Numbered from the stretch's first letter, positions 10,172 to 19,595 are shown. The stretch is DNA of 33,870 bases from Bacteroidales bacterium (GCA_017615595.1 JAFZZT010000012.1:1-33870), one strand, 5' to 3'. Made by a program: numbers and translations. Notes: a model not told the origin generated them from the letters alone.

Positions 10172-10726
10172 TTAAAATTTGCGGCTGCCGGGTTTTACAT
10201 AGGGTTTGCCTTCTTTGCAGAGCGGACACTCGTCAGCTTCCCAACTCTGGATGTTGAGTTTGGTGGCGCTATAGACGGGGTAGGGCAGGGCGTTGGCGCT
10301 GCGGTCCACCAGACAGGCAATGCCAATCACTTCGGCGCCGAAGGATTTGAGCACCTCGATAGTCTCCAGAGAGGATTTGCCCGTGGTGACCACATCTTCG
10401 GTGATGAGGAGACGCTGGCCCGGTTTCACCTCAAAGCCGCGGCGCAAGGTCATGACATTGTCCACACGTTCGGTAAAGATGGCAGGCTTGCCCAGCTGGC
10501 GTCCGAGCTCGTAAGCGACAATAATGCCGCCCATGGCAGGGCCCACCACCATGTCGATGTTCAGGTCTTTCACCTGCTCGGTGATGACTTTGATGACGCG
10601 CTCGGCACGGTCTGGGTATTGTAACAATTTGGCACATTGACAGTAACGGTCACTATGACGTCCGGAAGAGAGGAGAAAATGTCCTTCCAGCAAAGCTTCT
10701 GATTGTCTTAATTCATCTATTACCAT
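10172..10726 (-). CDS. pyrE: Orotate phosphoribosyltransferase, short type
   Basis: OPRT transfers ribose phosphate from PRPP to orotate, giving OMP in pyrimidine synthesis. The PRPP loop [13 protein letters not shown] is at residues 106-118; the conserved lysine/arginine region [12 protein letters not shown] and the start [20 protein letters not shown] agree with OPRT. The 184-residue length and the C-terminal [18 protein letters not shown] resemble the short Thermotoga/clostridial/archaeal-type enzyme rather than the roughly 210-residue form I associate with Bacteroides. The two cysteines of CPLC are a distinctive mark of that type. It has its own promoter box at 10749-10756 and stands 53 nt upstream of atpH. 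Confidence 0.93.
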   Translation of the reverse strand: MVIDELRQSEALLEGHFLLSSGRHSDRYCQCAKLLQYPDRAERVIKVITEQVKDLNIDMVVGPAMGGIIVAYELGRQLGKPAIFTERVDNVMTLRRGFEVKPGQRLLITEDVVTTGKSSLETIEVLKSFGAEVIGIACLVDRSANALPYPVYSATKLNIQSWEADECPLCKEGKPYVKPGSRKF

Positions 10727-10748
10727 GTTGTATATTTTTAGTAGGCGG

Positions 10749-10756
10749 CAAATATA
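10749..10756 (-). promoter_or_regulatory. -7 box of pyrE (TATATTTG)
   Basis: Minus-strand TATATTTG fits TAnnTTTG and lies 22 bases before the pyrE ATG. Confidence 0.6.
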
Positions 10757-10829
10757 CTATTTTTTACAGATGATAATTCTGCTCTTGGCTTTTTTTTATA
10801 ATCATTATGTTAACAAAAACAGAGGGGAA

Positions 10830-11663
10830 TTATCTCACAAACACGCATTTTATCGGATAGTGGTCGGAGATGAGCCAACGGCCGTACTTGTCAGTGTTGA
10901 GGGTTTGGAAGAGGATCGGGGTGGCATTGTTGTAGAAGATGTGATCGATGACGATGTTGTTGGGCGCGTTGCCCCAGCCGTTGAAAGTGCCGTAATGGTC
11001 CGTGACGGGCGCATTCTCGCGGGCTTGCTTCATGATCTTCTTCAAAGGCTTGAAGATTTCACTCTCGATGTCGGAATTGAAATCGCCTGTCAGGAAGATC
11101 GGCGCTTTTTTGTCGGTCGCGATCTCTTTGATGCGGGCGGTGATGAGCTTCACGGACTCGCGGCGGGCGGTTACGCCCACATGGTCCAAGTGCGTGTTGA
11201 AACAATATATGTTTTGGCCGGTTCTGAGATCTTTGAAGTAGCCCCACGTTACGATGCGATGGCAAACGGCATCCCAACCTCGGGAGCAGACATCCGGCGT
11301 TTCGCTGAGCCAGAAATCACCATGCTGGATAAGCTCGAAGCGGTCTTTGCGGTAGAGGATGGCCATGTGCTCGCCGCCTTGCTTGCCGTCATCACGACCC
11401 ACACCGATGTAGTCGTAACCTTCCAGCTTTTGGCGCAGATAGTCAAGTTGCACAAAATAGGCCTCCTGCACACACAGGAAGTCGGGACGTTCCATCTTGG
11501 CCATGTTGACGCAACTGGCTTTGCGGTTGTCCCAGATATTGTCGCCATCCCCGGGGTTGTTGTAACGGATGTTGAAGGAGATGACCGTAATGGAGTCCTT
11601 CTGCGCGAAGGTCATCCCAGCACAGAGGAACAGCAGTATGGTGATGATAAGACTTTTTTTCAT
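10830..11663 (-). CDS. Secreted endonuclease/exonuclease/phosphatase-family protein
   Basis: A metal-dependent hydrolase of the EEP (DNase I/sphingomyelinase) fold. Residues 1-20 (MKKSLIITILLFLCAGMTFA) form a signal peptide, so it is exported. Active-site landmarks are present: N31 in SFNIRYNN, E67 in VQEAY, H158 in NTHLDH, D194 and N196 in TGDFNS, D240 in IDHIF, and D267-H268 in SDHYP. Length is 277 residues. The substrate could be nucleic acid, phospholipid or a phosphosugar; the sequence does not say. It follows DUF4159 on the same strand, without a promoter box in the gap, so it is probably the last gene of the trpS-VWA-DUF4159 run. Confidence 0.9.
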   Translation of the reverse strand: MKKSLIITILLFLCAGMTFAQKDSITVISFNIRYNNPGDGDNIWDNRKASCVNMAKMERPDFLCVQEAYFVQLDYLRQKLEGYDYIGVGRDDGKQGGEHMAILYRKDRFELIQHGDFWLSETPDVCSRGWDAVCHRIVTWGYFKDLRTGQNIYCFNTHLDHVGVTARRESVKLITARIKEIATDKKAPIFLTGDFNSDIESEIFKPLKKIMKQARENAPVTDHYGTFNGWGNAPNNIVIDHIFYNNATPILFQTLNTDKYGRWLISDHYPIKCVFVR

Positions 11664-11720
11664 GAACTAAGAAATTATGAAACTAAAAAAACTAAAAAAC
11701 TAAGGTGGGGTTCTATTTAA

Positions 11721-11762
11721 AGCCAAAGACCAATAGCTAACAGCTAATGGCTAATAGCTAAA
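11721..11762. repeat. Heptanucleotide array (AGCTAAY type) over the DUF4159 stop
   Basis: Six in-phase 7-nt units: AGCCAAA, GACCAAT, AGCTAAC, AGCTAAT, GGCTAAT, AGCTAAA. The complement of the DUF4159 stop codon (11751-11753) lies inside, so the last codons of that gene are made of repeat. Confidence 0.8.
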
Positions 11763-12398
11763 GACATACTGTATAATATTCGCGCCCATTTGCAAAGCTT
11801 TGGTGCGGGTGGCTTCGGAGTCTTTGTGTACCACGAAATCCTCCCATCCATCGCCCAAGTCGCACTCGTAGGTGAAGAGGAAGACCATGCGCCCCTCATA
11901 GAAGAGGGCGAAGGCTTGCGGTGGCTTGTTGTCGTGCTCATGGATCTTGGGCAGTCCGTTGGGGAAGTTGTATTTCTGATGGAAGATGGGGTGATTGAAG
12001 GGCAACTCCACGAGTTCTAATTCCGGGAACACCTTCTTCATCTCGCGGCGGATGTAGGGCGACATGCCGTAGTTGTCATCGGCGTGCAGGAAGCCGCCCG
12101 CCATCAGGTACATACGCAGGTTGGCGACCTCACTCTCGCTGAAGACCACGTTGCCGTGCCCCGTCATGTGTACAAAAGGATATTGGAAGATGTCGCTGCT
12201 GCCGACCTCAACAGTGGCAGGCTTGCTGTCCAGAGACATTCCCAAATTCTGGTTGCAGAAGGCAATCAGGTTGGGCAATGAGGTCGGGTTGGAATACCAG
12301 TCGCCACCGCCATTGTACTTCAACAGGGCAATCTGCTGCGCCGAACCCATCCACGCCATCCCCAATATGGTTATTATGACAAAGAATCTCTTCAACAT
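11751..12398 (-). CDS. DUF4159 family secreted protein
   Basis: The ATG at 12398 gives 215 residues beginning MLKRFFVIITILGMAW, a signal peptide ending near GSAQQ. The upstream TTG alternative (12416) lies in repeat sequence and is less likely. The mature part matches DUF4159, seen in FVHMTGHGNVVFSESEVANL, the GGFLHADDNYG segment and the closing region with FLFTYECDLGDGWEDF. The fold is thought to be glutamine-amidotransferase-like, but the function is unknown. The genetic pairing with a VWA membrane protein is common in Bacteroidota and points to a shared envelope role (inference). The last three codons and TAG lie in a heptanucleotide array. Confidence 0.85.
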   Translation of the reverse strand: MLKRFFVIITILGMAWMGSAQQIALLKYNGGGDWYSNPTSLPNLIAFCNQNLGMSLDSKPATVEVGSSDIFQYPFVHMTGHGNVVFSESEVANLRMYLMAGGFLHADDNYGMSPYIRREMKKVFPELELVELPFNHPIFHQKYNFPNGLPKIHEHDNKPPQAFALFYEGRMVFLFTYECDLGDGWEDFVVHKDSEATRTKALQMGANIIQYVFSY

Positions 12399-12422
12399 GA
12401 TAAACTGTAAACTCAAACTCTT

Positions 12423-12534
12423 AACTTTTAACTTTCAACTTTCAACTTTCAACTCTTAATTCTTAACTCCCAACTTCTAACTTCTAACTGACAACTGATA
12501 ACTGATAACTGATAACTGATAACTGCCAACTCCT
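12423..12534. repeat. Heptanucleotide array, 16 in-phase units (AACTNNN)
   Basis: From 12423, sixteen 7-nt units follow without a phase break: AACTTTT, three AACTTTC, AACTCTT, AATTCTT, AACTCCC, two AACTTCT, AACTGAC, four AACTGAT, AACTGCC, AACTCCT. Fifteen of the sixteen start AACT. The last base (12534) is the first base of the complement of the VWA gene stop. Less regular units extend left to about 12403, so the whole DUF4159-VWA gap is repeat. Confidence 0.92.
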
Positions 12535-14630
12535 TAGTATCCTCCGTTCCACTTCCTCAAGAACCACTCCACGCCGAGCAGCAACAGGATGGCGCCCAGG
12601 TACCAAGGCGAGCTGAGCAGCATCTTATAGCGTTTCTTATAGGTGGCGATGGTCTTGATATTATCGTTGGCTTTGATCTCCTTGGCCACATTCTTCATCT
12701 CGTCCCGGGTGAAAAACTTGCCATTGGTGGCGGTGGAGATGCTCTTCAACAGGTCGTGGTCGGCGATGAGGTTAGCCGTCTCCAGCATGACCTCCTGCAC
12801 GGTGAACTGGCCGCTCTTGGAGAGTTTCTTGTTGCCCACCTGGGTGGTGGCAGTCCACTGATAGGTCCCGTTGGGCAGCTCGCCTACGTTCAGGTAGTAG
12901 CCGTTGTTCTGCTTGGAGAACTGCGCCTCGTAGGTGGTGTCGCCATGGCCCTTGATGCTCATCTTGACATCCGGTTCGTTGATGGCTTCATAGCTGTCGT
13001 TGTAAAGCTCAGCAGAGAACTCCACATCGCTGTTCTCACGGAAGATCTGCGCATGATGGACGCGGAATTGACTCTTGTCGTTGCGGGAGGCCAGATAGAG
13101 AACCGCCTTGTCGATGATTTCGTTGAAAGCGTCATGGTTCTCTTTATACATATAGTTGTATAGCTTCCACGACCAGATGCCGGATCCGGTGATGACGCCG
13201 CTGCGTACGCCGTTGTGCTCGTTGAAGACGATCAACGGATATTTGGTGTCCACGCCGCTGACCTTCTGATAGAGGAACACGTTGGCGGAGACAGCGGTCT
13301 TGTAGGTGCCGAAGATGGTCTTGATAGGCGGATAGCGGCCCATGAGCTGCCGCGTCTCCTCCGAGAAGGAGAAGCTGGTGAAATTCTCGTTGTAGATGGG
13401 TACAGCCTGGTTGGTCAGGGCCTTGGTCTGGGTGATGGTAACGCCGCTGTTAAGACCGTTGAAGCTGTTCAGGTCGCTCTTGGGACCGAGTATGTAAAGG
13501 GTGGCGGTGCCGCTCTTGCGAATCTGTGACAGGAGGTTGGCGGCCGACTGTCCCACGGCGGGCAGCTGATGGAGGATGATGAGGCTGTAGTTGGAGGCGT
13601 TGTCCTGGAACTTGTCGATGGAGGCGGTGGTGACTTCGTAGTTGTCGGTCAGCTCCAGCGCCTCTTTGATGGCGGCCACGTCCGGGTGGGGCGACTGATA
13701 GACGATGGCTATCTTGTCGCGCTGCTCGATGACTTCCACATAGAATTTGGTGTGGTTGTTCTTGTGGGTCACTTCGCCATCCAGCTCGGTGAGGTCAACG
13801 GAGTAGCCATGCATGCCAGCATGCTTGGCCTCGATGCTGAGTTTGACGGTCTCAAAGTGCTGTTTGCCACTGATCTGGATGGTCTTGGAGAGGATCTGCT
13901 GTCCATTCTCGGAGACCGTCAGCTCGGCGCGTTTGCCCGCCAGTTTGTTGGCGGCCACTTTGATCTCCACGGGGAAGAAGTTGCCTTTCAGCGCTTGTTT
14001 GTTGTAGTCAAGGCCCGCGATGAGCAGGTCGGTGCTCAGCTCTGGACTGCCCAAGCCGACTGTGTAGATGGGATATTTCACCTTCTCGGCTTGGTAGTAC
14101 GGGTTGGCGCCGGTGTTGTAGATGCCGTCGCTGAGCATGATGACGGCGCCGACATTACGGTTGGTGTACAGCATCTCCATCTCTTCGAAGAGGGAGGAGA
14201 GGTTGGTGGACTTATCCGTCAGCGGGATCTGCAGTGCTTCGTTGTCGGGCGTGAGGCGGTTCTCGTCTCCCACCAGGTAGGTCTTGACCTCATATTGCGA
14301 GCCGATGTCGGCGATGAGCTCGCCCACGCGCGTGGCGTAGTCCTGGAGATAGAAGCTCGAGTCGGGGGCCGCGCGCAGCGACTCGCTGTTGTCCACCGCC
14401 ACCACGATGACGGGCTTGTCGGTCTCCTTGACAGTACGCTTGAGCATGGGAGACAACAACAGCAGGGCAATCAGCGTCACAGCCAGGCCGCGCAGGCAGG
14501 CCATGGCGATGCGGTGACCTTTCTCAAATTCGATATTATGGTTGCGAAAATACAGAAACAACGCGTAGCCAACGCCCAAGGCGATGGCCAGCGGTATGAG
14601 CCAAAGGGAGTGTTCTGTCAGTAATGACAT
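12534..14630 (-). CDS. VWA-domain membrane protein
   Basis: A 698-residue inner-membrane protein. Two N-terminal membrane segments (about 9-28 and 43-62) precede a von Willebrand A domain with a MIDAS-type D80-N-S82-E-S84 motif and MLSDGIYNTG near residue 170. A long beta-rich periplasmic region follows, including the gatekeeper-like segment LIILHQLPAVGQSAAN. A single C-terminal membrane helix (WYLGAILLLLGVEWFL) lies before a basic tail. Proteins of this plan sit beside DUF4159 proteins in many Bacteroidota; their role is not known. It starts 3 nt after trpS, so the two are surely co-transcribed. Its stop codon touches the 16-unit heptanucleotide array. Confidence 0.85.
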   Translation of the reverse strand: MSLLTEHSLWLIPLAIALGVGYALFLYFRNHNIEFEKGHRIAMACLRGLAVTLIALLLLSPMLKRTVKETDKPVIVVAVDNSESLRAAPDSSFYLQDYATRVGELIADIGSQYEVKTYLVGDENRLTPDNEALQIPLTDKSTNLSSLFEEMEMLYTNRNVGAVIMLSDGIYNTGANPYYQAEKVKYPIYTVGLGSPELSTDLLIAGLDYNKQALKGNFFPVEIKVAANKLAGKRAELTVSENGQQILSKTIQISGKQHFETVKLSIEAKHAGMHGYSVDLTELDGEVTHKNNHTKFYVEVIEQRDKIAIVYQSPHPDVAAIKEALELTDNYEVTTASIDKFQDNASNYSLIILHQLPAVGQSAANLLSQIRKSGTATLYILGPKSDLNSFNGLNSGVTITQTKALTNQAVPIYNENFTSFSFSEETRQLMGRYPPIKTIFGTYKTAVSANVFLYQKVSGVDTKYPLIVFNEHNGVRSGVITGSGIWSWKLYNYMYKENHDAFNEIIDKAVLYLASRNDKSQFRVHHAQIFRENSDVEFSAELYNDSYEAINEPDVKMSIKGHGDTTYEAQFSKQNNGYYLNVGELPNGTYQWTATTQVGNKKLSKSGQFTVQEVMLETANLIADHDLLKSISTATNGKFFTRDEMKNVAKEIKANDNIKTIATYKKRYKMLLSSPWYLGAILLLLGVEWFLRKWNGGY

Positions 14631-14633
14631 GGT

Positions 14634-15629
14634 TTACAATGGTTTGAATCCAATAATCTCGCGCACCTCCTTGATGGTCTTGGCGGCACTCTCCTGTGCT
14701 CTCTCGGCACCCATCTTGGCCACTTTGCTGATGTAGTCGTCTTTGGAACGCAGCTCCTGGATGCGCTCGTAGATGGGCTGGATGAAGGCGATCATATCGG
14801 CGGCCAGCTGTTTCTTCATGTCGCCATAACGGATGGCGCAATTCTGATATTGGTCTTCGAAATACTGAAGGGTGTCGGGGGTGGAGACGGCTTTCATCAA
14901 GGCGAAGAGGTTCTCCACTGCCTGGGATTTGGGTTGGCCAGGCTCTGTGGGACCGCTGTCGGAGACGGCCTTCATCACTTTCTTGCGGACAACCTCCGGC
15001 GGGTCAGCCAGGTAGATGCAGGAACCCTCATTGTCGGATTTGGACATCTTGGTGGATCCGTCCAGTCCGGGTATCTTGACCAGCTCGTTGCCGAAGTTGT
15101 AAGCCACCGGCAACTTGAAGTACTCATGCTTGTAGATATGGTTGAAACGCTGCGCGAAGTCGCGGGTCATCTCCAGATGCTGCTCCTGGTCTTTGCCCAC
15201 CGGCACCTTGTCGGCGCGGTGCAGCAGGATGTCGGCAGCCATGAGGACGGGATAGTTGAGCAGTCCCGCGTTGACATTTTGGGGCTGGCGGCGCACCTTC
15301 TCCTTGAAGGAAGCCACACGCTGCAATTCTCCGACATAGACGTTCATGGAGAGCAGAAGGCTCAACTCGCACACCTGCGGCACATCGCTCTGTACATAGA
15401 TGGTGGCCTTCTCAGGATCCAGTCCCGCAGCCATGTAGTCTATCAGCACATTCTTCACATTCGTCTGCAAATCTGTCGGGGTGGGGTGCGTGGTGAGGGA
15501 GTGATAGTCCGCAATGAAGAAGTAACAACGCGCCTCTTCCTGCATCTTGATAAAGTTTCGTAAGGCTCCAAAATAGTTGCCTAAATGTAATAATCCGGTC
15601 GGCCTGATGCCGCTAACAACAGTATCCAT
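14634..15629 (-). CDS. trpS: Tryptophanyl-tRNA synthetase
   Basis: This enzyme charges tRNA-Trp with tryptophan using ATP. It is a class I synthetase of 331 residues. The HIGH-type motif is TGLLHLGNY (11-19) and the KMSKS loop is GSTKMSKSD (191-199). I chose ATG 15629 (MDTVVSGIRP), because the longer reading from 15662 would run through the -7 promoter box at 15652-15659. It heads a probable operon with the VWA gene (3-nt gap), DUF4159 and the EEP protein. The linkage of a synthetase with envelope genes looks incidental. Confidence 0.96.
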   Translation of the reverse strand: MDTVVSGIRPTGLLHLGNYFGALRNFIKMQEEARCYFFIADYHSLTTHPTPTDLQTNVKNVLIDYMAAGLDPEKATIYVQSDVPQVCELSLLLSMNVYVGELQRVASFKEKVRRQPQNVNAGLLNYPVLMAADILLHRADKVPVGKDQEQHLEMTRDFAQRFNHIYKHEYFKLPVAYNFGNELVKIPGLDGSTKMSKSDNEGSCIYLADPPEVVRKKVMKAVSDSGPTEPGQPKSQAVENLFALMKAVSTPDTLQYFEDQYQNCAIRYGDMKKQLAADMIAFIQPIYERIQELRSKDDYISKVAKMGAERAQESAAKTIKEVREIIGFKPL

Positions 15630-15651
15630 ATTGTAAATATTTTTCAGGCCG

Positions 15652-15659
15652 CAAATATA
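15652..15659 (-). promoter_or_regulatory. -7 box of trpS (TATATTTG)
   Basis: Minus-strand TATATTTG, 22 bases before the chosen trpS start, back to back with the plus-strand box at 15684-15691. Confidence 0.6.
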
Positions 15660-15683
15660 CACAAAAAGCTGGCTTCATTTTTG

Positions 15684-15691
15684 TATATTTG
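15684..15691 (+). promoter_or_regulatory. -7 box of the DUF721-uvrA pair (TATATTTG)
   Basis: TATATTTG fits TAnnTTTG and lies 21 bases before the ATG at 15713. With the trpS box it forms a compact divergent promoter region. Confidence 0.6.
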
Positions 15692-15712
15692 CCGTCTTGA
15701 AAATTACACGGG

Positions 15713-16003
15713 ATGAATTCTGATAATACACACTCTGTCAAAGAATTACTGCAAAATTATGTGCGAAAGAACGGCAAACAGCAACTGTATGCCGAGCGGG
15801 TCGTGATCGAAAATTGGCCGCAGTATGTCGGAGAGGTCTGTGCAAAATATTCAACTTGTGAATCGATTGTCAATGGGGTGATGCGTGTCAGGGTGACCAA
15901 CGCCGCCCTGCGTTTTGAATTCATGGGACAGAAGACAAACATTCTCAAACGGATCAATGCAGACTATGCCTTTCCGGTTGTCAAAGATATTGTATTCTTC
16001 TAA
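15713..16003 (+). CDS. DUF721 (DciA-like) protein
   Basis: A 96-residue protein with the DUF721 core: the W-P-x-x-V-G segment [10 protein letters not shown] near residues 33-42 and [17 protein letters not shown] in the middle, followed by the usual NILKRIN helix. DUF721/DciA proteins are linked to replicative helicase loading in bacteria without DnaC/DnaI; for this short Bacteroidota form the role is inferred. It lies 39 nt before uvrA with no promoter between them, so the two are probably one transcript. Confidence 0.8.
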   Translation: MNSDNTHSVKELLQNYVRKNGKQQLYAERVVIENWPQYVGEVCAKYSTCESIVNGVMRVRVTNAALRFEFMGQKTNILKRINADYAFPVVKDIVFF

Positions 16004-16042
16004 AATCTGATAGAGTTATTGTTTTTTTGAAAAATATTGACG

Positions 16043-18874
16043 ATGGCAAACGATAAGATGATAGAGTTGCGGGGCGTGAAGGTGAACAACCTGAAGAATA
16101 TTGATGTGGATATCCCCCGCAACAAACTGGTGGTTGTGACAGGTCTCTCCGGCTCTGGCAAGTCCTCCTTGGCCTTTGACACGCTGTATGCGGAAGGTCA
16201 GCGGCGCTATGTGGAGAGCCTCAGCTCGTATGCCCGTCAGTTCATGGGCAAGATGCACAAGCCGGAAGTCAAGTCCGTCAAGGGCATCCCGCCGGCTATC
16301 GCCATCCAACAATACAGCATGTCGCACAACCCGCGCTCCACGGTCGGGACGGTGACGGAGATTTACGAGTATCTCAAGCTCCTTTTCGCCCGGATCGGTC
16401 GTACCTATTCGCCAGTGAGCGGCAGAGAGGTGCGGCGCGATTTCGTGGAGGATGTCGCCGCATACGTGATGTCTGTCCCGGCCGGCAAACGCGTCTATGT
16501 GCTCTCACCCGTTTACATCCCCGAAGGCAGAACGCTCATCGAGCAACTCGGCATGTTGAAGCTGCAAGGCTTCAGCCGTGTGGTCTATGACAAGAAGCTC
16601 TTCGAGATTGACGAGTTCCTCAACGGCAAGAAGGCCTCCCGGGTGGATGTGATGTTCTTGCTGATCGATCGTTTCAAATCCGAGAACCTGGCGGCCAACG
16701 AGTCCCGTCTGCAAGATTCTCTGCAGACTGCCTTCAACGAGGGCAAGGGCGCCTGTGTCATCCAGGTGGAGGGCGACAATATCACCCAGAAATCCTTCAA
16801 CAACCGCTTTGAGGCGGATGGCATGACCTTTGAGGAGCCCTCCGTCAACCTCTTCAGCTTCAACAATCCCTACGGTGCCTGCAAGACCTGCTCGGGCTCT
16901 GGCAGTATCGAGGGCGTGGATGCCGACCTGGTGTTCCCCGACCGCTCGCTCTCCGTGGCCGAAGATGGCGTGGCCTGCTGGCATGGGGATGTCCTGAAGG
17001 AGTGGAAGACCTACTTTATGCGGAATGCCGCCAAGAGAGGCTTCCGGCTTCATTGTCCCATCGAAGATCTGAATGAAGATGAGTATGAGCTGTTGTGGCA
17101 TGGCGACCCCGCCCATCAGGTGGAGGGCATAGAACAGTTCTTCCAGTTTGTGGATGCCAACTCCTATAAGATCCAGTATAGAGTGCTGAGAGCCCGTTAT
17201 CGTGGTCGGGAGGTGTGTCCCGACTGCCGGGGCCATCGTCTGCGTCCGGATGCATCATACGTCAAAGTCAACGGCAAGAACATCGTTGACCTGGTCACCA
17301 TGCAGCTCTCCGACCTCTATGTCTATTTCCAGAAGTTCCATTACGCCAACAGTTCGGAGAAGAAAGTCGCCGAGCTGCTGGTACGAGAACTGACCAACCG
17401 CCTTGGAGTCTTGAATGAGGTGGGACTGGGCTATCTGACGTTGGAGCGTCCGTGCGGTTCGCTGTCGGGCGGTGAGGCGCAGCGTATCAACCTTGCGACC
17501 TCTCTGGGCAGCAGCCTGGTGGGCTCCCTCTATGTGCTGGACGAGCCCAGCATCGGGTTGCACCCGCGCGACACCCAGAACCTTATCAACGTGCTGAAAC
17601 ACCTGCGCGATATCGGCAACACCGTGGTCATCGTGGAGCATGACGACTCCATCATCCGCGCTGCCGACTATATCATCGATATCGGTCCGCTGGCTGGCCA
17701 AAATGGCGGCGAGGTGGTCTTCCATGGCACCATCGACAAGCTGTTGGCGACCAAAGACAACCTCACAGCTTCCTATATGCGCGGCATCATGGGCGGTTAT
17801 GACCCGAAGGATTGCCTATCTATCCCGATGCCCAAGAGCCGCCGCAAGTGGCGTAACTACGTGGAAGTGTTCGGGGCGCGTGAGCATAACCTCAAGAATA
17901 TCGATGTGAAACTGCCTTTGGAGTGTCTGGTCGTCATCACGGGCGTGAGCGGCTCCGGCAAGAGCAGCCTGATCTCCAATGTGGTCTATCCCGGCCTGCA
18001 GAAGATGCTCGACCAAGGCAATGTGAAGCCCGGACGATACTCCAAGATCGAGGCAGACATGAACAGAATCCGCGAAATCGTCTTCGTGGATCAGGATCCT
18101 ATCGGGCGTTCCACACGCTCCAATCCAGTGACTTACGTCAAGGCGTACGACTATATCCGGGAGCTCTTCGCCTCGCAGCCGCTCTCCAAACAGCGCAACT
18201 ACCGCTCCGCCTTTTTCTCCTTCAACGTGGCTGGCGGCCGCTGCGAGGAGTGCGAAGGGGAGGGCGTCATCCGCATCAACATGCAGTTCATGGCGGATGT
18301 GGAGCTGGTGTGCCCCTCTTGCGAAGGCAAACGCTTCCGCGATGAGGCCCTCGATGTCAAGGTTAACGACAAAACAATCTTCGACATTCTCCAGATGACG
18401 GTCAGTGAGGCCATCGCCTTCTTCCGGGAGCTGCCCATGACAGACCTGGTGAAGAATATCCTCCGCCGACTCATCCCGCTCGAAGATGTGGGACTCGACT
18501 ATCTGGTCCTTGGCCAGTCTTCGTCCACTCTCTCAGGCGGTGAGGCCCAGCGCGTGAAACTGGCCTATTATCTGTCCCAAGAAGACAAAGACCAGAACAA
18601 ACTCTTCATCTTTGACGAACCGACCACCGGACTTCATTTCCACGATATCCATAAGCTGTATGCCGCCTTTAACCGCATCATCGAGCGCAACAACTCCATC
18701 TGGGTCATTGAGCATAATACAGAATTGATCAAATGTGCGGACTGGATCATCGACCTGGGTCCTGAAGGAGGCGAGAAGGGTGGTCAGGTGGTCTTCGAAG
18801 GCACGCCGGAGAAGTTGATAGAGAGAAAACGCTCTTACACGGCGCAGGCATTGCAAGAGAAAATCAAGAAATAG
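16043..18874 (+). CDS. uvrA: Excinuclease ABC subunit A
   Basis: UvrA finds helix-distorting DNA damage and loads UvrB in nucleotide excision repair. Two ABC modules are present: Walker [11 protein letters not shown] near residue 34 and [10 protein letters not shown] near 633; signature LSGGEAQR occurs twice and Walker B LDEP/FDEP follows each ([24 protein letters not shown]). Zinc-binding CxxC pairs are CKTC and CPDC in the first module, and CEEC and CPSC in the second. Length is 943 residues from ATG 16043; the in-frame TTG at 16037 adds two residues and is less likely. The stop codon abuts the stop of the convergent prsW gene with no base between. Confidence 0.97.
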   Translation: MANDKMIELRGVKVNNLKNIDVDIPRNKLVVVTGLSGSGKSSLAFDTLYAEGQRRYVESLSSYARQFMGKMHKPEVKSVKGIPPAIAIQQYSMSHNPRSTVGTVTEIYEYLKLLFARIGRTYSPVSGREVRRDFVEDVAAYVMSVPAGKRVYVLSPVYIPEGRTLIEQLGMLKLQGFSRVVYDKKLFEIDEFLNGKKASRVDVMFLLIDRFKSENLAANESRLQDSLQTAFNEGKGACVIQVEGDNITQKSFNNRFEADGMTFEEPSVNLFSFNNPYGACKTCSGSGSIEGVDADLVFPDRSLSVAEDGVACWHGDVLKEWKTYFMRNAAKRGFRLHCPIEDLNEDEYELLWHGDPAHQVEGIEQFFQFVDANSYKIQYRVLRARYRGREVCPDCRGHRLRPDASYVKVNGKNIVDLVTMQLSDLYVYFQKFHYANSSEKKVAELLVRELTNRLGVLNEVGLGYLTLERPCGSLSGGEAQRINLATSLGSSLVGSLYVLDEPSIGLHPRDTQNLINVLKHLRDIGNTVVIVEHDDSIIRAADYIIDIGPLAGQNGGEVVFHGTIDKLLATKDNLTASYMRGIMGGYDPKDCLSIPMPKSRRKWRNYVEVFGAREHNLKNIDVKLPLECLVVITGVSGSGKSSLISNVVYPGLQKMLDQGNVKPGRYSKIEADMNRIREIVFVDQDPIGRSTRSNPVTYVKAYDYIRELFASQPLSKQRNYRSAFFSFNVAGGRCEECEGEGVIRINMQFMADVELVCPSCEGKRFRDEALDVKVNDKTIFDILQMTVSEAIAFFRELPMTDLVKNILRRLIPLEDVGLDYLVLGQSSSTLSGGEAQRVKLAYYLSQEDKDQNKLFIFDEPTTGLHFHDIHKLYAAFNRIIERNNSIWVIEHNTELIKCADWIIDLGPEGGEKGGQVVFEGTPEKLIERKRSYTAQALQEKIKK

Positions 18875-19555
18875 CTATTTCCCAATCATCTTGGTCAACT
18901 TCTTCTTGGCAAAACGGAATAGCAGGAAGAAAAAGACAAACCAAACTCCATAGAGAATGTATGCCAAGGTGACATTCCCCAAGGCGTTGTTGTACATCAG
19001 CAGGAAATCATAGATGCCATGCATGATGACAGGTATGATGAGCGACAGGAAAAGGTATCTGGTTCTGTGCCACGGTCTGAATTTGGCATAGGCGAAGAAG
19101 TAGCCCATGATGATGCCGAAGAAGCAGTGGGCAGGCACGGCGAACAACGCGCGTGAAACGGCCACCTGCAAGCCGTATTGTGCCACATAGTTGATGTTCT
19201 CGAGGGCGGCGAAACCTAAGCCAGTAAAGGCTCCGTATTCCACACCATCATAGTATTCGTCAAAATATTGGCTCCGCCAGATGAAGAGGAAGAGGAAGAT
19301 GAATTTGCACAACTCCTCAGGAAAGCCGGCCAGCCCGAACGCCATATAGGCAGAATTGACCAGAGGGTCGTAGAACTTCAGGCTCCCCAGACCGGAGATC
19401 GTCAGAATCAGCACGTCCAGAAGCGCGGCCAGCACGCCGCCAAGGAGTGCCTTCAAAATCATGGATAGCGGCTCTTTTTTGTATTTGTCCTTTGAATAGA
19501 TGTAGGCCATCAAGATGACCACCGGCAGCAAAGAGGCAATGAGGATGATGTACAT
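18875..19555 (-). CDS. PrsW-type intramembrane metalloprotease
   Basis: A 226-residue integral membrane protein with about seven hydrophobic helices. The PrsW motifs are all visible: E80-E81 in FPEELCKF, E119-N120 in ALENINY, H143 in PAHCFFG and H179 with D183 in MHGIYDF. In Bacillus, PrsW makes the first cut in anti-sigma factor RsiW; the target here is unknown and no anti-sigma gene is nearby. It converges on uvrA with directly abutting stops. A three-unit heptanucleotide repeat lies 20 nt upstream of its start. Confidence 0.87.
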   Translation of the reverse strand: MYIILIASLLPVVILMAYIYSKDKYKKEPLSMILKALLGGVLAALLDVLILTISGLGSLKFYDPLVNSAYMAFGLAGFPEELCKFIFLFLFIWRSQYFDEYYDGVEYGAFTGLGFAALENINYVAQYGLQVAVSRALFAVPAHCFFGIIMGYFFAYAKFRPWHRTRYLFLSLIIPVIMHGIYDFLLMYNNALGNVTLAYILYGVWFVFFFLLFRFAKKKLTKMIGK

Positions 19556-19574
19556 GGTGTGATGATTTAGATTT

Positions 19575-19595
19575 AGCCATTAGCTGTTGGCTGAT
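19575..19595. repeat. Short heptanucleotide array (three units)
   Basis: AGCCATT, AGCTGTT, GGCTGAT in phase, in the gap between fumC and prsW. Unlike most arrays here it is not at a stop codon (fumC ends at 19635). Confidence 0.55.

Noticed and set aside
12423..12534. Heptad arrays as a CRISPR array
   Set aside because: Units are 7 nt with no constant repeat of 24-40 nt alternating with unique spacers, and no cas genes are present.
13569..14624. 351-codon open frame on the plus strand opposite the VWA gene
   Set aside because: It is a shadow of a GC-rich coding gene: it is rich in V, G, D, H and L from complementary codons, has no family motif and covers a clearly real gene on the other strand.
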